A DNA stretch of 5,197 nucleotides from an uncultured Prevotellaceae bacterium. GTDB taxonomy: Bacteria; Bacteroidota; Bacteroidia; Bacteroidales; Bacteroidaceae. A program made the translations under genes and the position numbers. Location of the stretch: contig CATXZX010000170.1 of assembly GCA_958404085.1 (NCBI GenBank), positions 1 to 5,197 on the forward strand. The letters run 5' to 3'. A model generated the notes under the pieces. The model was not told where the DNA came from. It saw only the letters and a list, made by a program, of their open reading frames with translations, and searched no databases. Shown in pieces: positions 1 through 5,197 of this stretch (positions are counted from its first letter, which is position 1; each line of letters starts with the position of its first letter).

Positions 1-33
1 CGAAGGTGGGCGGAGGCTTCTGTATATAGCTGA

Positions 34-64
34 GTACGGTTCGGAAAATTATTCCGCCGCGTAC
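34..64 (-). other. Imperfect hairpin just downstream of tdh
   Basis: An interrupted inverted repeat lies 7 nt past the tdh stop codon. The inner stem is CGGAA (42-46) with TTCCG (52-56) around a 5-nt AT-rich loop. The outer pairing is GTAC (34-37) with GTAC (61-64), plus two G-C pairs, broken by small bulges on both sides. It sits where a 3'-end structure for tdh would be expected, but no T-run follows it on the minus strand. It is therefore a weak terminator candidate at best and could be chance. Nothing else was seen in positions 1-70. Confidence 0.25.
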
Positions 65-70
65 GGACCA

Positions 71-1045
71 TTAAAGGTTGTGTGTCTCGAACGGACGCTT
101 CAGCAGACGTGCCGAAAGTTTCTCGAGCATGTCTTTCGTCATGGTGTCGAGGTTGTAGGTAGGGCACCAGTCCCACTCCTGACGGGCGCAGGTGTCGTCC
201 AGACTGTCGGGCCAGCTGCTTGCGATGGCCTTTTTCAGCGGGTCTACCTCGAAACGCATCTTGAACGAGGGAATGTACTTGCAGATGGCCGCATATATTT
301 CTTCCGGAGCAAAACTCATGGAAGCGATGTTGAACGCATTGCGGTGGATGAGACGCGTGGGGTCGGCCTCCATCAGGCGGACAGCAGCCTTCAGCGCGTC
401 GGGCATGTACATCATGTCCATGTAGGTACCGTTGGGAATGGGGCATACGAACTCTTCGCCGCGGATGGCCGAATAATAGATGTCTACCGCATAGTCGGTC
501 GTACCGCCACCCGGAGGTGTTACGTTCGAGATGAGGCCCGGGAAACGGACGGCACGGGTATCGACACCGTACTTATGGAAATAATAGTCGCTCAGGAGTT
601 CGGTCGTCACCTTGCTCACACCGTAAATCGTGCGGGGACGCTGGATGGTGTCCTGCGGAGTGCCCACAGCCGGTGTTTCGGGACCGAAGGAACCGATGGA
701 ACTGGGAGTGAACACGGCACAATTATTCTCGCGGGCCACCTCGAGTACGTTCCACAAACCGTCGATACCGATTTTCCACGCCAACTTGGGTTTAGACTCG
801 GCTACGACCGACAACAGGGCGGCCAGGTTGTAAATGGAATCTATCTGATATTTATTCACTACGGCGGAAATGGCTTCGCCATCCGTTACGTCGCAAATCT
901 CGGCAGGCCCGCTCTCGAGCAGCTCACCCTTGGGTTCGGCACCGGGAATATAACCTGCTACAACTGTGGGATACAAGCGGCGCAGTTCCATGGTCAGCTC
1001 GGAACCGATCTGTCCGGTAGCACCAATTACTAAAATATTTTTCAT
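71..1045 (-). CDS. tdh: L-threonine 3-dehydrogenase, NAD-dependent, SDR/epimerase type
   Basis: This enzyme oxidises L-threonine with NAD+ to 2-amino-3-ketobutyrate, the first step of threonine breakdown to glycine, in the cytoplasm. The product is 324 residues, close to the usual 310-325 of SDR-type enzymes. The N-terminus reads MKNILVIGATGQIG, a Rossmann nucleotide-binding loop with Gly8, Gly11 and Gly14. The catalytic YxxxK is Tyr141/Lys145 (YGVSK), with Ser115-Ser116 before it in TPSSIG. The motif PPGGGTTDYA (about residues 177-186) is characteristic of SDR-type threonine dehydrogenases and separates them from general sugar epimerases. No zinc-binding MDR features are seen, so it is unrelated to the E. 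coli Tdh fold. The frame stays open upstream to 1147, but the ATG at 1043-1045 places the Rossmann motif at the normal distance from the N-terminus, and the extension would run through the promoter. The divergent neighbour is kbl, the next enzyme of the pathway, which strongly supports the call. Confidence 0.93.
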   Translation of the reverse strand: MKNILVIGATGQIGSELTMELRRLYPTVVAGYIPGAEPKGELLESGPAEICDVTDGEAISAVVNKYQIDSIYNLAALLSVVAESKPKLAWKIGIDGLWNVLEVARENNCAVFTPSSIGSFGPETPAVGTPQDTIQRPRTIYGVSKVTTELLSDYYFHKYGVDTRAVRFPGLISNVTPPGGGTTDYAVDIYYSAIRGEEFVCPIPNGTYMDMMYMPDALKAAVRLMEADPTRLIHRNAFNIASMSFAPEEIYAAICKYIPSFKMRFEVDPLKKAIASSWPDSLDDTCARQEWDWCPTYNLDTMTKDMLEKLSARLLKRPFETHNL

Positions 1046-1083
1046 CGTCTTTATTGTGTTTAATTGTTGGTTTATGCTGGGTG

Positions 1084-1115
1084 CAAAATAAATACTTTTT
1101 TCCTTTTGAAACAAG
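1084..1115 (-). promoter_or_regulatory. Candidate Bacteroidota promoter for tdh
   Basis: On the minus strand, CTTG (1115-1112) is followed after exactly 20 nt by TTATTTTG (1091-1084). The Bacteroidota sigma-factor consensus is TTTG, 19-21 nt, TAnnTTTG, so the -33 box matches 3 of 4 bases and the -7 box 5 of 6. Transcription would start several nt past 1084, giving a leader of about 30-35 nt before the ATG at 1045. That leader is A-rich without a Shine-Dalgarno sequence, as is usual in this phylum. The assignment rests on consensus and spacing only. Confidence 0.5.
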
Positions 1116-1206
1116 TTATTTTCAGACAAAATTCCGCTGCAAAACAAACTCCTCCTACGGGGGAATCCGCAGACAAGACGAGGCCCGAAAAAAGAAACAG
1201 CGCCCA

Positions 1207-1243
1207 GCTATTTGAAAATAGCACGGAGGTTTTTCGAAATAGC
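1207..1243. promoter_or_regulatory. Operator-like inverted repeat plus third half-site
   Basis: A perfect 7-bp inverted repeat, GCTATTT-ga-AAATAGC, spans 1207-1222. A third copy of AAATAGC lies at 1237-1243, starting 21 bp (about two helical turns) after the second, and its first bases overlap the palindrome TTTCGAAA (1232-1239). Three copies of a 7-mer in 37 nt, on one face of the helix, midway between the divergent promoters, resemble a binding site for a dimeric or higher-order regulator. The regulator is not encoded in this window and its identity is unknown. A short RNA hairpin is an alternative, but nothing suggests that this stretch is transcribed. Confidence 0.45.
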
Positions 1244-1247
1244 AGGA

Positions 1248-1257
1248 CAACCGGTTG
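1248..1257. repeat. 10-bp palindrome CAACCGGTTG
   Basis: A perfect 10-bp palindrome lies five bases after the third AAATAGC half-site in the tdh-kbl spacer. It may belong to the same regulatory cluster, although its sequence is unrelated to the AAATAGC sites. Palindromes of this length do occur by chance. Confidence 0.3.
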
Positions 1258-1326
1258 AAACGGCGTACGTACAAGAAGGTCAAAGCGGGCCGAAAAGATT
1301 ATTTTCTGCAAAAAGGGGCGGAATCA

Positions 1327-1358
1327 TTTGGGCATTTTAAGAAAAAATGCGTCCTTTG
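1327..1358 (+). promoter_or_regulatory. Candidate Bacteroidota promoter for kbl
   Basis: TTTG (1327-1330) is followed after exactly 20 nt by GTCCTTTG (1351-1358). The -33 box is perfect. The -7 box keeps the TTTG but lacks the leading TA, so it matches 4 of 6 fixed bases. The implied start site just past 1358 gives a leader of about 15-25 nt before the ATG at 1385. That leader is A-rich (aaacagtaaaaaac before the ATG) and has no Shine-Dalgarno sequence. The position also argues against a TTG start at 1328, which would lie inside the -33 box. Confidence 0.5.
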
Positions 1359-1384
1359 TAGCACCTAATCAAACAGTAAAAAAC

Positions 1385-2572
1385 ATGTACGGAAAAATGA
1401 AAGAATATCTCGCCCAGACACTGGAAGAGATTAAAGAGGCAGGCCTCTATAAAAACGAACGACTGATTGAAGGACCGCAGCAGGCAGCCATCCAGGTGGC
1501 CGGAAAAGAAGTCCTGAACTTCTGCGCCAACAACTACCTGGGACTATCGAACCATCCGCGCCTTATCCAGGCAGCCAAAGAGATGATGGACCGCCGCGGT
1601 TACGGCATGTCGTCCGTACGTTTCATCTGTGGAACGCAAGATACGCACAAAGAACTCGAAGCCGCCATCTCCGACTTCTTCAAGACTGAAGACACCATTC
1701 TGTATGCTGCATGCTTCGACGCAAACGGCGGTGTGTTCGAACCGTTGCTGACGGCCGACGACGCCATTATTTCCGACGCCCTGAACCACGCATCCATCAT
1801 CGACGGCGTGCGCTTGTGCAAAGCTAAACGTTACCGCTATGCCAACGCCGACATGGCCGACTTGGAACGTTGTCTGCAGGAGGCACAGGAACAGCGCTTC
1901 CGCATCATCGTGACAGACGGTGTATTCTCGATGGACGGCAATGTGGCCCCGATGGACAAAATCTGCGACCTGGCTGAAAAATACGACGCCCTCGTCATGG
2001 TAGACGAGTCGCACTCGGCCGGTGTGGTAGGTGCTACGGGACACGGCGTAAGCGAATTCTACAACACCTACGGCCGTGTAGACATCTACACCGGTACACT
2101 GGGTAAGGCCTTCGGCGGTGCCATGGGCGGATTTACGACCGGCCGCAAGGAAATCATCGACCTGTTGCGTCAGCGCAGCCGTCCCTACTTGTTCTCCAAC
2201 TCCGTAGCTCCGGCCATTGTGGGCGCAGCCCTCGAAACTTTCAAGATGATGAAAGAAAGTTCCGCGCTCCACGACAAGTTGGCTGAGAACGTTACGTACT
2301 TCCGCGACAAGATGATGGCTGCCGGATTCGACATCAAGCCGACCCAGAGCGCCATCTGCGCCGTGATGCTCTACGACGCAAAACTCTCGCAGGTATTTGC
2401 TCAGAAAATGCAGGAAGAAGGCATCTACGTTACCGGTTTCTACTATCCCGTCGTGCCGAAAGACCAGGCCCGCATCCGCGTTCAGCTGTCGGCCGGCCAC
2501 GAGAAAGAACACCTCGACAAGTGTATTGCCGCTTTCATCAAGGTGGGCAAGGAACTCGGTGTGCTGAAATAA
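1385..2572 (+). CDS. kbl: 2-amino-3-ketobutyrate CoA ligase (glycine C-acetyltransferase)
   Basis: This PLP-dependent enzyme of the alpha-oxoamine synthase family cleaves 2-amino-3-ketobutyrate with CoA to glycine and acetyl-CoA, the step after threonine dehydrogenase. The product is 395 residues; E. coli Kbl has 398. Family motifs are intact: NFCANNYLGLS near residues 45-55, SSVRFICGTQ near 76-85, DALNHASIIDGVRLCKAKRY near 131-150 (His135, expected to stack on the PLP ring), VDESHS with Asp207 (binds the pyridine nitrogen), and TGTLGKAFGG with Lys241 as the Schiff-base lysine (E. coli Lys244). RSRPYLFSN and GIYVTGFYYPVVPKDQARIR follow. The ATG at 1385 is chosen because MYGKMKEYL aligns with E. 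coli MRGEFYQQL. The frame runs back to a TTG at 1328, but that part lacks homology and overlaps the promoter. It is divergent from tdh and ends 16 nt before a strong terminator. Confidence 0.96.
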   Translation: MYGKMKEYLAQTLEEIKEAGLYKNERLIEGPQQAAIQVAGKEVLNFCANNYLGLSNHPRLIQAAKEMMDRRGYGMSSVRFICGTQDTHKELEAAISDFFKTEDTILYAACFDANGGVFEPLLTADDAIISDALNHASIIDGVRLCKAKRYRYANADMADLERCLQEAQEQRFRIIVTDGVFSMDGNVAPMDKICDLAEKYDALVMVDESHSAGVVGATGHGVSEFYNTYGRVDIYTGTLGKAFGGAMGGFTTGRKEIIDLLRQRSRPYLFSNSVAPAIVGAALETFKMMKESSALHDKLAENVTYFRDKMMAAGFDIKPTQSAICAVMLYDAKLSQVFAQKMQEEGIYVTGFYYPVVPKDQARIRVQLSAGHEKEHLDKCIAAFIKVGKELGVLK

Positions 2573-2588
2573 GGATTTGTTCCCTTCG

Positions 2589-2640
2589 CTTAACAACCAT
2601 AAAGGGGCGGCCTGACGGTCGCCCCTTTATGGTTGTTAAG
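2589..2640. terminator. Bidirectional intrinsic terminator between kbl and sufB
   Basis: Two perfectly complementary 21-nt arms (2589-2609 and 2620-2640) enclose a 10-nt loop. The loop can itself close by one G-T wobble and two C-G pairs, leaving the tetraloop TGAC. The core is AAAGGGGCG against CGCCCCTTT, so each strand has a GC-rich stem flanked by an upstream A-run and a downstream T-rich tail (CCCCTTTATGGTTGTT). It begins 16 nt after the kbl stop (plus) and 22 nt after the sufB stop (minus), as expected for a shared terminator of converging transcripts. Confidence 0.9.
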
Positions 2641-2662
2641 GTAATCGGCGTATGGGAATCTC

Positions 2663-4135
2663 TCAGCCCACACTTCCCTCCAACGAAACGGACAGGAGTT
2701 TCTGGGCCTCGACAGCGAACTCCATAGGCAGCTTGTTGAGGACCTCCTTGGCATATCCGTTGACAATGAGGTCGACAGCCGCCTCGACGGGAATGCCGCG
2801 CTGGTTGCAGTAGAAGAGCTGGTCTTCGGAAATCTTCGAGGTAGTGGCCTCATGTTCGACGATGGCCGTAGGATTCTTTACGTCGATGTAGGGAAACGTG
2901 TGTGCCCCGCAGGTGCTTCCGAGCAACAGGGAGTCGCACGAACTGTAGTTGCGAGCCTTTTCGGCACGCGAACCGACACGCACCAGACCGCGATAGGAAT
3001 TCTGGCTGTGTCCGGCCGAAATGCCCTTGCTGACGATGGTACTCCGCGTGTTACGCCCGATGTGTATCATCTTGGTTCCGGTATCGGCTTCCTGATGATG
3101 GTTGGTGACCGCTACGGAATAGAATTCGGCCTGCGAGTTATCGCCCGTCAGTATGCAACTGGGATATTTCCACGTAATGGCCGAACCGGTTTCTACCTGA
3201 GTCCACGAAAGACGGCTCCCCTCACCGCGCAGATGGCCGCGCTTGGTGACCAGGTTCCAGACGCCTCCCTTCCCGTTCTCATCGCCGGGATACCAGTTCT
3301 GTACGGTAGAGTACTTCACCTCGGCATGCCGGTTTACGATAATTTCGACAATGGCTGCATGCAACTGGTTCTCGTCGCGCATGGGCGCCGTACAGCCTTC
3401 CAGATAAGACACGTAGCCTTCGTCGTCGCACACGATGAGCGTACGTTCGAACTGCCCCGTATTGCGCGCATTGATACGAAAGTAGGTGGACAGCTCCATG
3501 GGGCAACGCACGCCGCAGGGGATGTAGACAAACGAGCCGTCGGAGAACACGGCGCTGTTGAGTGCTGCAAAGTAGTTGTCGCGATAGGACACCACGGTCC
3601 CCAGGTATTTGCGCACCAGGTCGGGATATTCGCGCACGGCTTCGCTGATGGAACAGAAAATGATACCGCGCTCAGAGAGTTTTTCCTTGAACGTGGTCTT
3701 GACCGATACGGAGTCCATCACGGCATCGACCGCCACCCCGCTCAACGCCATACGCTCCTCAAGGGGAATGCCCAGCTTGTCGAAGGTTTTCATCAGCTCG
3801 GGGTCTATCTCGGTGGGAGCGTCGCCCTGTTTCTTGCGTGTAGGATCGGCGTAATAAGAGATGGCCTGGTAATCGATTTCGGGCAGATGGACGTGCGCCC
3901 ACGTGGGCTGTTCGAGGGTCAGCCAGTAACGGTAGGCCTTCAGACGGAAGTCGAGCAGCCATTCGGGTTCTTCCTTTTTGGCGGAAATAAGTCGGATAAC
4001 GTCTTCGTTGAGACCTTTTTCGATAATCTCGGTATGGACATCGGTCGTAAAGCCATACTCATACTTTTTATCGGCCACCTCGCGCACCAGACGGTTCTTG
4101 TCTTCCGAAGCGGCGGGATTGTTATTCCTCTCCAT
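2663..4135 (-). CDS. sufB: Fe-S cluster assembly scaffold protein SufB
   Basis: SufB is the core scaffold of the SUF iron-sulfur cluster assembly system. In well-studied bacteria it forms a SufBC2D complex, where SufC is the ATPase, and receives sulfur from SufS. The product is 490 residues (E. coli 495) and appears full length, from an N-terminal region with YEYGFTTDVHTEIIEKGL to the conserved end MEFAVEAQKLLSVSLEGSVG. Residues expected to matter are kept: Cys248 in LEGCTAP, Cys400 in SSCDSLLLG, and His428/Glu429 in VEHEATTSKI, corresponding to E. coli Cys254, Cys405 and His433/Glu434. The C-terminal half has the right-handed beta-helix segments typical of SufB/SufD. The ATG at 4135 lies inside the end of the cvpA gene (14-nt overlap), which suggests translational coupling. 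The gene is followed by a terminator and the convergent kbl, so sufC and sufD are not adjacent. SufD is the main alternative, but the length, N-terminus and LEGCTAP motif favour SufB. Confidence 0.96.
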   Translation of the reverse strand: MERNNNPAASEDKNRLVREVADKKYEYGFTTDVHTEIIEKGLNEDVIRLISAKKEEPEWLLDFRLKAYRYWLTLEQPTWAHVHLPEIDYQAISYYADPTRKKQGDAPTEIDPELMKTFDKLGIPLEERMALSGVAVDAVMDSVSVKTTFKEKLSERGIIFCSISEAVREYPDLVRKYLGTVVSYRDNYFAALNSAVFSDGSFVYIPCGVRCPMELSTYFRINARNTGQFERTLIVCDDEGYVSYLEGCTAPMRDENQLHAAIVEIIVNRHAEVKYSTVQNWYPGDENGKGGVWNLVTKRGHLRGEGSRLSWTQVETGSAITWKYPSCILTGDNSQAEFYSVAVTNHHQEADTGTKMIHIGRNTRSTIVSKGISAGHSQNSYRGLVRVGSRAEKARNYSSCDSLLLGSTCGAHTFPYIDVKNPTAIVEHEATTSKISEDQLFYCNQRGIPVEAAVDLIVNGYAKEVLNKLPMEFAVEAQKLLSVSLEGSVG

Positions 4136-4673
4136 GGTCTGGCAGGTTTTTAGAACGTTCTATGTAAAATGTATCGGGACGGGCGTCTGCATCGCGGCCG
4201 GCACCGGTCGTGACTACACGGTCGAAGAGAAAACCTATCGAGGCACGTACAGGTTCGTAAAAACGCGAAGCCTGACGTTTCTCGGCATCCACCATGTTCA
4301 AAGCCGACATGGCATTAAAGATGCAACTGAGAAGCAACAGGAATTTCAGGACTCCGACAATGGCTCCCAACGCGCTGTTCATCCAACCCAGACTGAGTTG
4401 TTTGAGGACTTTCGTACATCCGGTGGCCACGAAACCGAGGAAAATAGGAACCAGTACCCACAGGATGACAAAAGCAAGCAAATCGGAAACGGTAGCCGAA
4501 GTGCCGAGCTTGGGAGCGATGTACTCGCCCAACGTAGAATAGCACAGGCTGGCCACCAGCAGGCCCACTAAAAAACCTACAAAGGAGACAAGCTGGTTTA
4601 CAAGTCCGCTGGTCCATCCTTTATAGGCTCCCCAAAGAAATAAGACTATTATGATAATATCGAGTAATCCCAT
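4122..4673 (-). CDS. cvpA: CvpA-family integral membrane protein
   Basis: A 183-residue membrane protein of the CvpA (colicin V production) family. Four hydrophobic segments are visible, at about residues 3-16, 24-44, 64-84 and 101-121, followed by a polar C-terminal tail of roughly 55 residues. Family features include the N-terminal WGAYKGWTSGLV segment, with glycines around a charged residue after the first helix, and the GWMNSALGAIVGVLKFLLLL segment leading into the last helix. In Enterobacteria CvpA is linked to colicin V export and envelope stress tolerance; its molecular function is unsettled and cannot be read from this sequence. The ATG at 4671-4673 starts directly at the first membrane helix, so no signal peptide is needed. 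The stop codon overlaps the sufB start by 14 nt, so the two genes share a transcript. infB lies 138 nt upstream on the same strand. Confidence 0.85.
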   Translation of the reverse strand: MGLLDIIIIVLFLWGAYKGWTSGLVNQLVSFVGFLVGLLVASLCYSTLGEYIAPKLGTSATVSDLLAFVILWVLVPIFLGFVATGCTKVLKQLSLGWMNSALGAIVGVLKFLLLLSCIFNAMSALNMVDAEKRQASRFYEPVRASIGFLFDRVVTTGAGRDADARPDTFYIERSKNLPDHGEE

Positions 4674-4711
4674 ATTGATTTGAATTCGTTGCCGGAAAAA
4701 ACATCGCCGCG

Positions 4712-4733
4712 TACAACCGCGTCCTACAACCGC
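4712..4733. repeat. 9-bp direct repeat TACAACCGC x2
   Basis: TACAACCGC occurs at 4712-4720 and again at 4725-4733, a 13-bp period, beside the larger of the two hairpins in the infB-cvpA spacer. It could be a small duplication or a tandem protein-binding site. Nothing in the sequence decides between these. Confidence 0.4.
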
Positions 4734-4759
4734 AGCGCCCGGAAAAACCGGGACGCTGC
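4732..4759 (-). other. Hairpin in infB-cvpA spacer (attenuator or processing candidate)
   Basis: GCAGCG (4732-4737) pairs with CGCTGC (4754-4759), and CCCGG (4738-4742) pairs with CCGGG (4748-4752). This gives an 11-bp GC-rich stem with one bulged base (4753) and a 5-nt loop that reads TTTTT in the minus-strand transcript. In the direction infB to cvpA no T-run follows directly; the next one, TTTTTT, lies about 30 nt further on near 4696-4701. It is therefore not a classic terminator, but it could slow polymerase, protect a processed RNA end or hold an RNase site. The pairing is clear; the role is inferred. Confidence 0.55.
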
Positions 4760-4775
4760 TTATCGGTTATAGGCC

Positions 4776-4799
4776 GGACGCAGGCACGATGCTGCATCC
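4776..4799 (-). other. Short hairpin directly after infB
   Basis: In the minus-strand transcript, GGATGCAG (4799-4792) pairs with CTGCGTCC (4783-4776) as an 8-bp stem with one U-G wobble and an 8-nt loop. It begins 12 nt after the infB stop codon. On the plus strand the wobble becomes a C-A mismatch, so the structure is best formed in the infB transcript, as expected for a functional 3' structure. No T-run follows. Together with the hairpin at 4732-4759 it fills most of the spacer. Confidence 0.4.
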
Positions 4800-4811
4800 C
4801 TTCTAACGGAT

Positions 4812-5197
4812 TTAAAGTTTCTGTTTTACTTCTATCTCTTGGTATGTTTCAATCGTATCGCCTTCCTGCATGTCGTTGCAGTTCGTCAGACTGATACCGC
4901 ATTCGAAGTTGACGCCCACTTCTTTGACGTCGTCTTTAAAACGCTTGAGCGCGTTGATCGCACCGCTGAAGATGACGATACCATCACGGATAAGACGTGC
5001 TTTGTCAGTGCGTTTCACCTTACCGTCAAGCACATAAGCACCGGCTACGATACCGACTTTGCTGATGTGGTATACCTGGCGTACTTCGATCGTGGCGGTC
5101 GTTTCTTCCTTCAACACAGGTTCGAGCATACCTTCCATGGCATCTTTCACTTCTTCTATGGCATCGTAGATGATGGAATAGAGACGAATGTCCACGC
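4812..5197 (-). CDS. infB: Translation initiation factor IF-2, C-terminal part (cut by window edge)
   Basis: This is the last 127 complete codons of infB; the 5' part lies beyond position 5197. IF-2 is the GTPase that places fMet-tRNA on the 30S subunit and promotes subunit joining. The first visible residues, VDIRLYSIIYDAIEEVKDAMEGMLEP, are the end of domain C1 and its linker helix. The rest is the C2 beta-barrel that binds fMet-tRNA, with the family signatures KVGIVAGAYVLDGKVKR, LKRFKDDVKEVGVNFECGI and NCNDMQEGDTIE. E. coli IF-2 has the close counterparts [33 protein letters not shown]. The first complete codon in the window (5195-5193) is GTG encoding an internal valine and is not a start. 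The GTPase domain is outside the window. The gene ends in KQKL and a TAA stop. cvpA and sufB follow on the same strand. Confidence 0.95.
   Translation of the reverse strand, partial: VDIRLYSIIYDAIEEVKDAMEGMLEPVLKEETTATIEVRQVYHISKVGIVAGAYVLDGKVKRTDKARLIRDGIVIFSGAINALKRFKDDVKEVGVNFECGISLTNCNDMQEGDTIETYQEIEVKQKL

Larger units (their letters stand above)
1046..1384. promoter_or_regulatory. Divergent tdh-kbl control region (339 nt, no gene)
   Basis: The stretch between the two divergent start codons is AT-richer than the flanking genes and contains no believable gene. The small open frames in it overlap the promoters and match nothing recognisable. It holds a candidate tdh promoter near 1084-1115 (minus), a candidate kbl promoter near 1327-1358 (plus), and between them, around 1207-1272, several short inverted repeats. 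Besides those listed separately, these include GTACGTAC at 1265-1272 and GAAAA-gatta-TTTTC at 1292-1306, the latter 20 nt before the kbl -33 element. Shared control of the two threonine-degradation genes is inferred from this layout. Confidence 0.7.

Noticed and set aside
80..1033. 317-codon open frame on the plus strand opposite tdh
   Set aside because: It lies almost wholly within tdh, has no recognisable motifs, and its composition is typical of antisense reading of a GC-rich gene.
1046..1147. 34-residue N-terminal extension of Tdh
   Set aside because: The extension precedes the Rossmann motif, has no homology to the family and would cover the predicted promoter. The internal ATG at 1045 fits the normal family length.
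1072..1311. 79-codon frame (minus) and overlapping 64-codon frame (plus) in the tdh-kbl spacer
   Set aside because: Both are short, overlap each other and the promoter, lack recognisable domains, and are best explained as chance frames in a regulatory region. The minus frame has one hydrophobic patch, which is not enough to call a small membrane protein.
1328..1384. 19-residue N-terminal extension of Kbl from a TTG codon
   Set aside because: The TTG is part of the predicted -33 box, and E. coli Kbl aligns from the ATG at 1385.
1544..2596. 350-codon open frame on the minus strand opposite kbl
   Set aside because: The frame covers conserved Kbl motifs on the other strand, and its translation shows only low-complexity shadow composition. 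Its start also lies in the terminator arm.
2852..4153. 433-codon open frame on the plus strand opposite sufB
   Set aside because: It is a complementary-strand shadow of a well-conserved gene, made long by the codon bias of sufB. Its translation is rich in His, Val and Gly without any recognisable domain, and it runs past the cvpA-sufB junction without promoter support.
3978..4571. 197-codon plus-strand frame across the sufB-cvpA junction
   Set aside because: It is antisense to two real genes, with polar, compositionally odd translation and no promoter or homology.
5193..5195. Possible GTG start giving a stand-alone 127-residue protein
   Set aside because: The visible protein is the C-terminal end of IF-2. 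The codon is an internal valine and the reading frame continues out of the window.
1..5197. Mobile element, CRISPR array, tRNA/rRNA or toxin-antitoxin locus
   Set aside because: No terminal repeats with transposase, no regularly spaced repeats, no RNA gene signatures and no small paired genes were seen. All long genes are conserved housekeeping or catabolic genes.

Overview
The window looks like ordinary chromosomal DNA from a member of the order Bacteroidales (Bacteroidota), at about 50-55% G+C by eye. Three things support this. The proteins read as Bacteroidales-like homologues of Tdh, Kbl, SufB and IF-2. Start codons are preceded by A-rich leaders and not by Shine-Dalgarno sequences. Both promoters of the divergent pair can be fitted to the Bacteroidota pattern (TTTG, about 20 nt, TAnnTTTG). 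The genus cannot be fixed from this stretch.

Layout. Positions 71-1045 (minus) encode a short-chain-dehydrogenase-type L-threonine 3-dehydrogenase. Positions 1385-2572 (plus) encode 2-amino-3-ketobutyrate CoA ligase (glycine C-acetyltransferase). The two are divergent across a 339-nt spacer, which holds a candidate promoter for each gene and, near its middle, a cluster of operator-like inverted repeats. Together the enzymes convert threonine + NAD+ + CoA to glycine + acetyl-CoA.

A perfect 21-bp-arm hairpin at 2589-2640 separates kbl from the converging right-hand group and should terminate transcription from both sides. The right-hand group is read on the minus strand from the window's right edge: the 3' end of infB (translation initiation factor IF-2, 4812-5197, cut by the window), a 138-nt spacer with two hairpins, a CvpA-family membrane protein (4122-4673), and sufB (2663-4135). 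The cvpA stop codon lies inside the start of sufB, so those two are probably translationally coupled. sufB is followed at once by the terminator, so sufC, sufD and sufS are not beside it here.

No RNA gene, mobile element, CRISPR array or phage signature was seen. No convincing undescribed system is present. The most interesting signals are the repeat cluster between tdh and kbl, the solitary sufB, and the structured infB-cvpA spacer.
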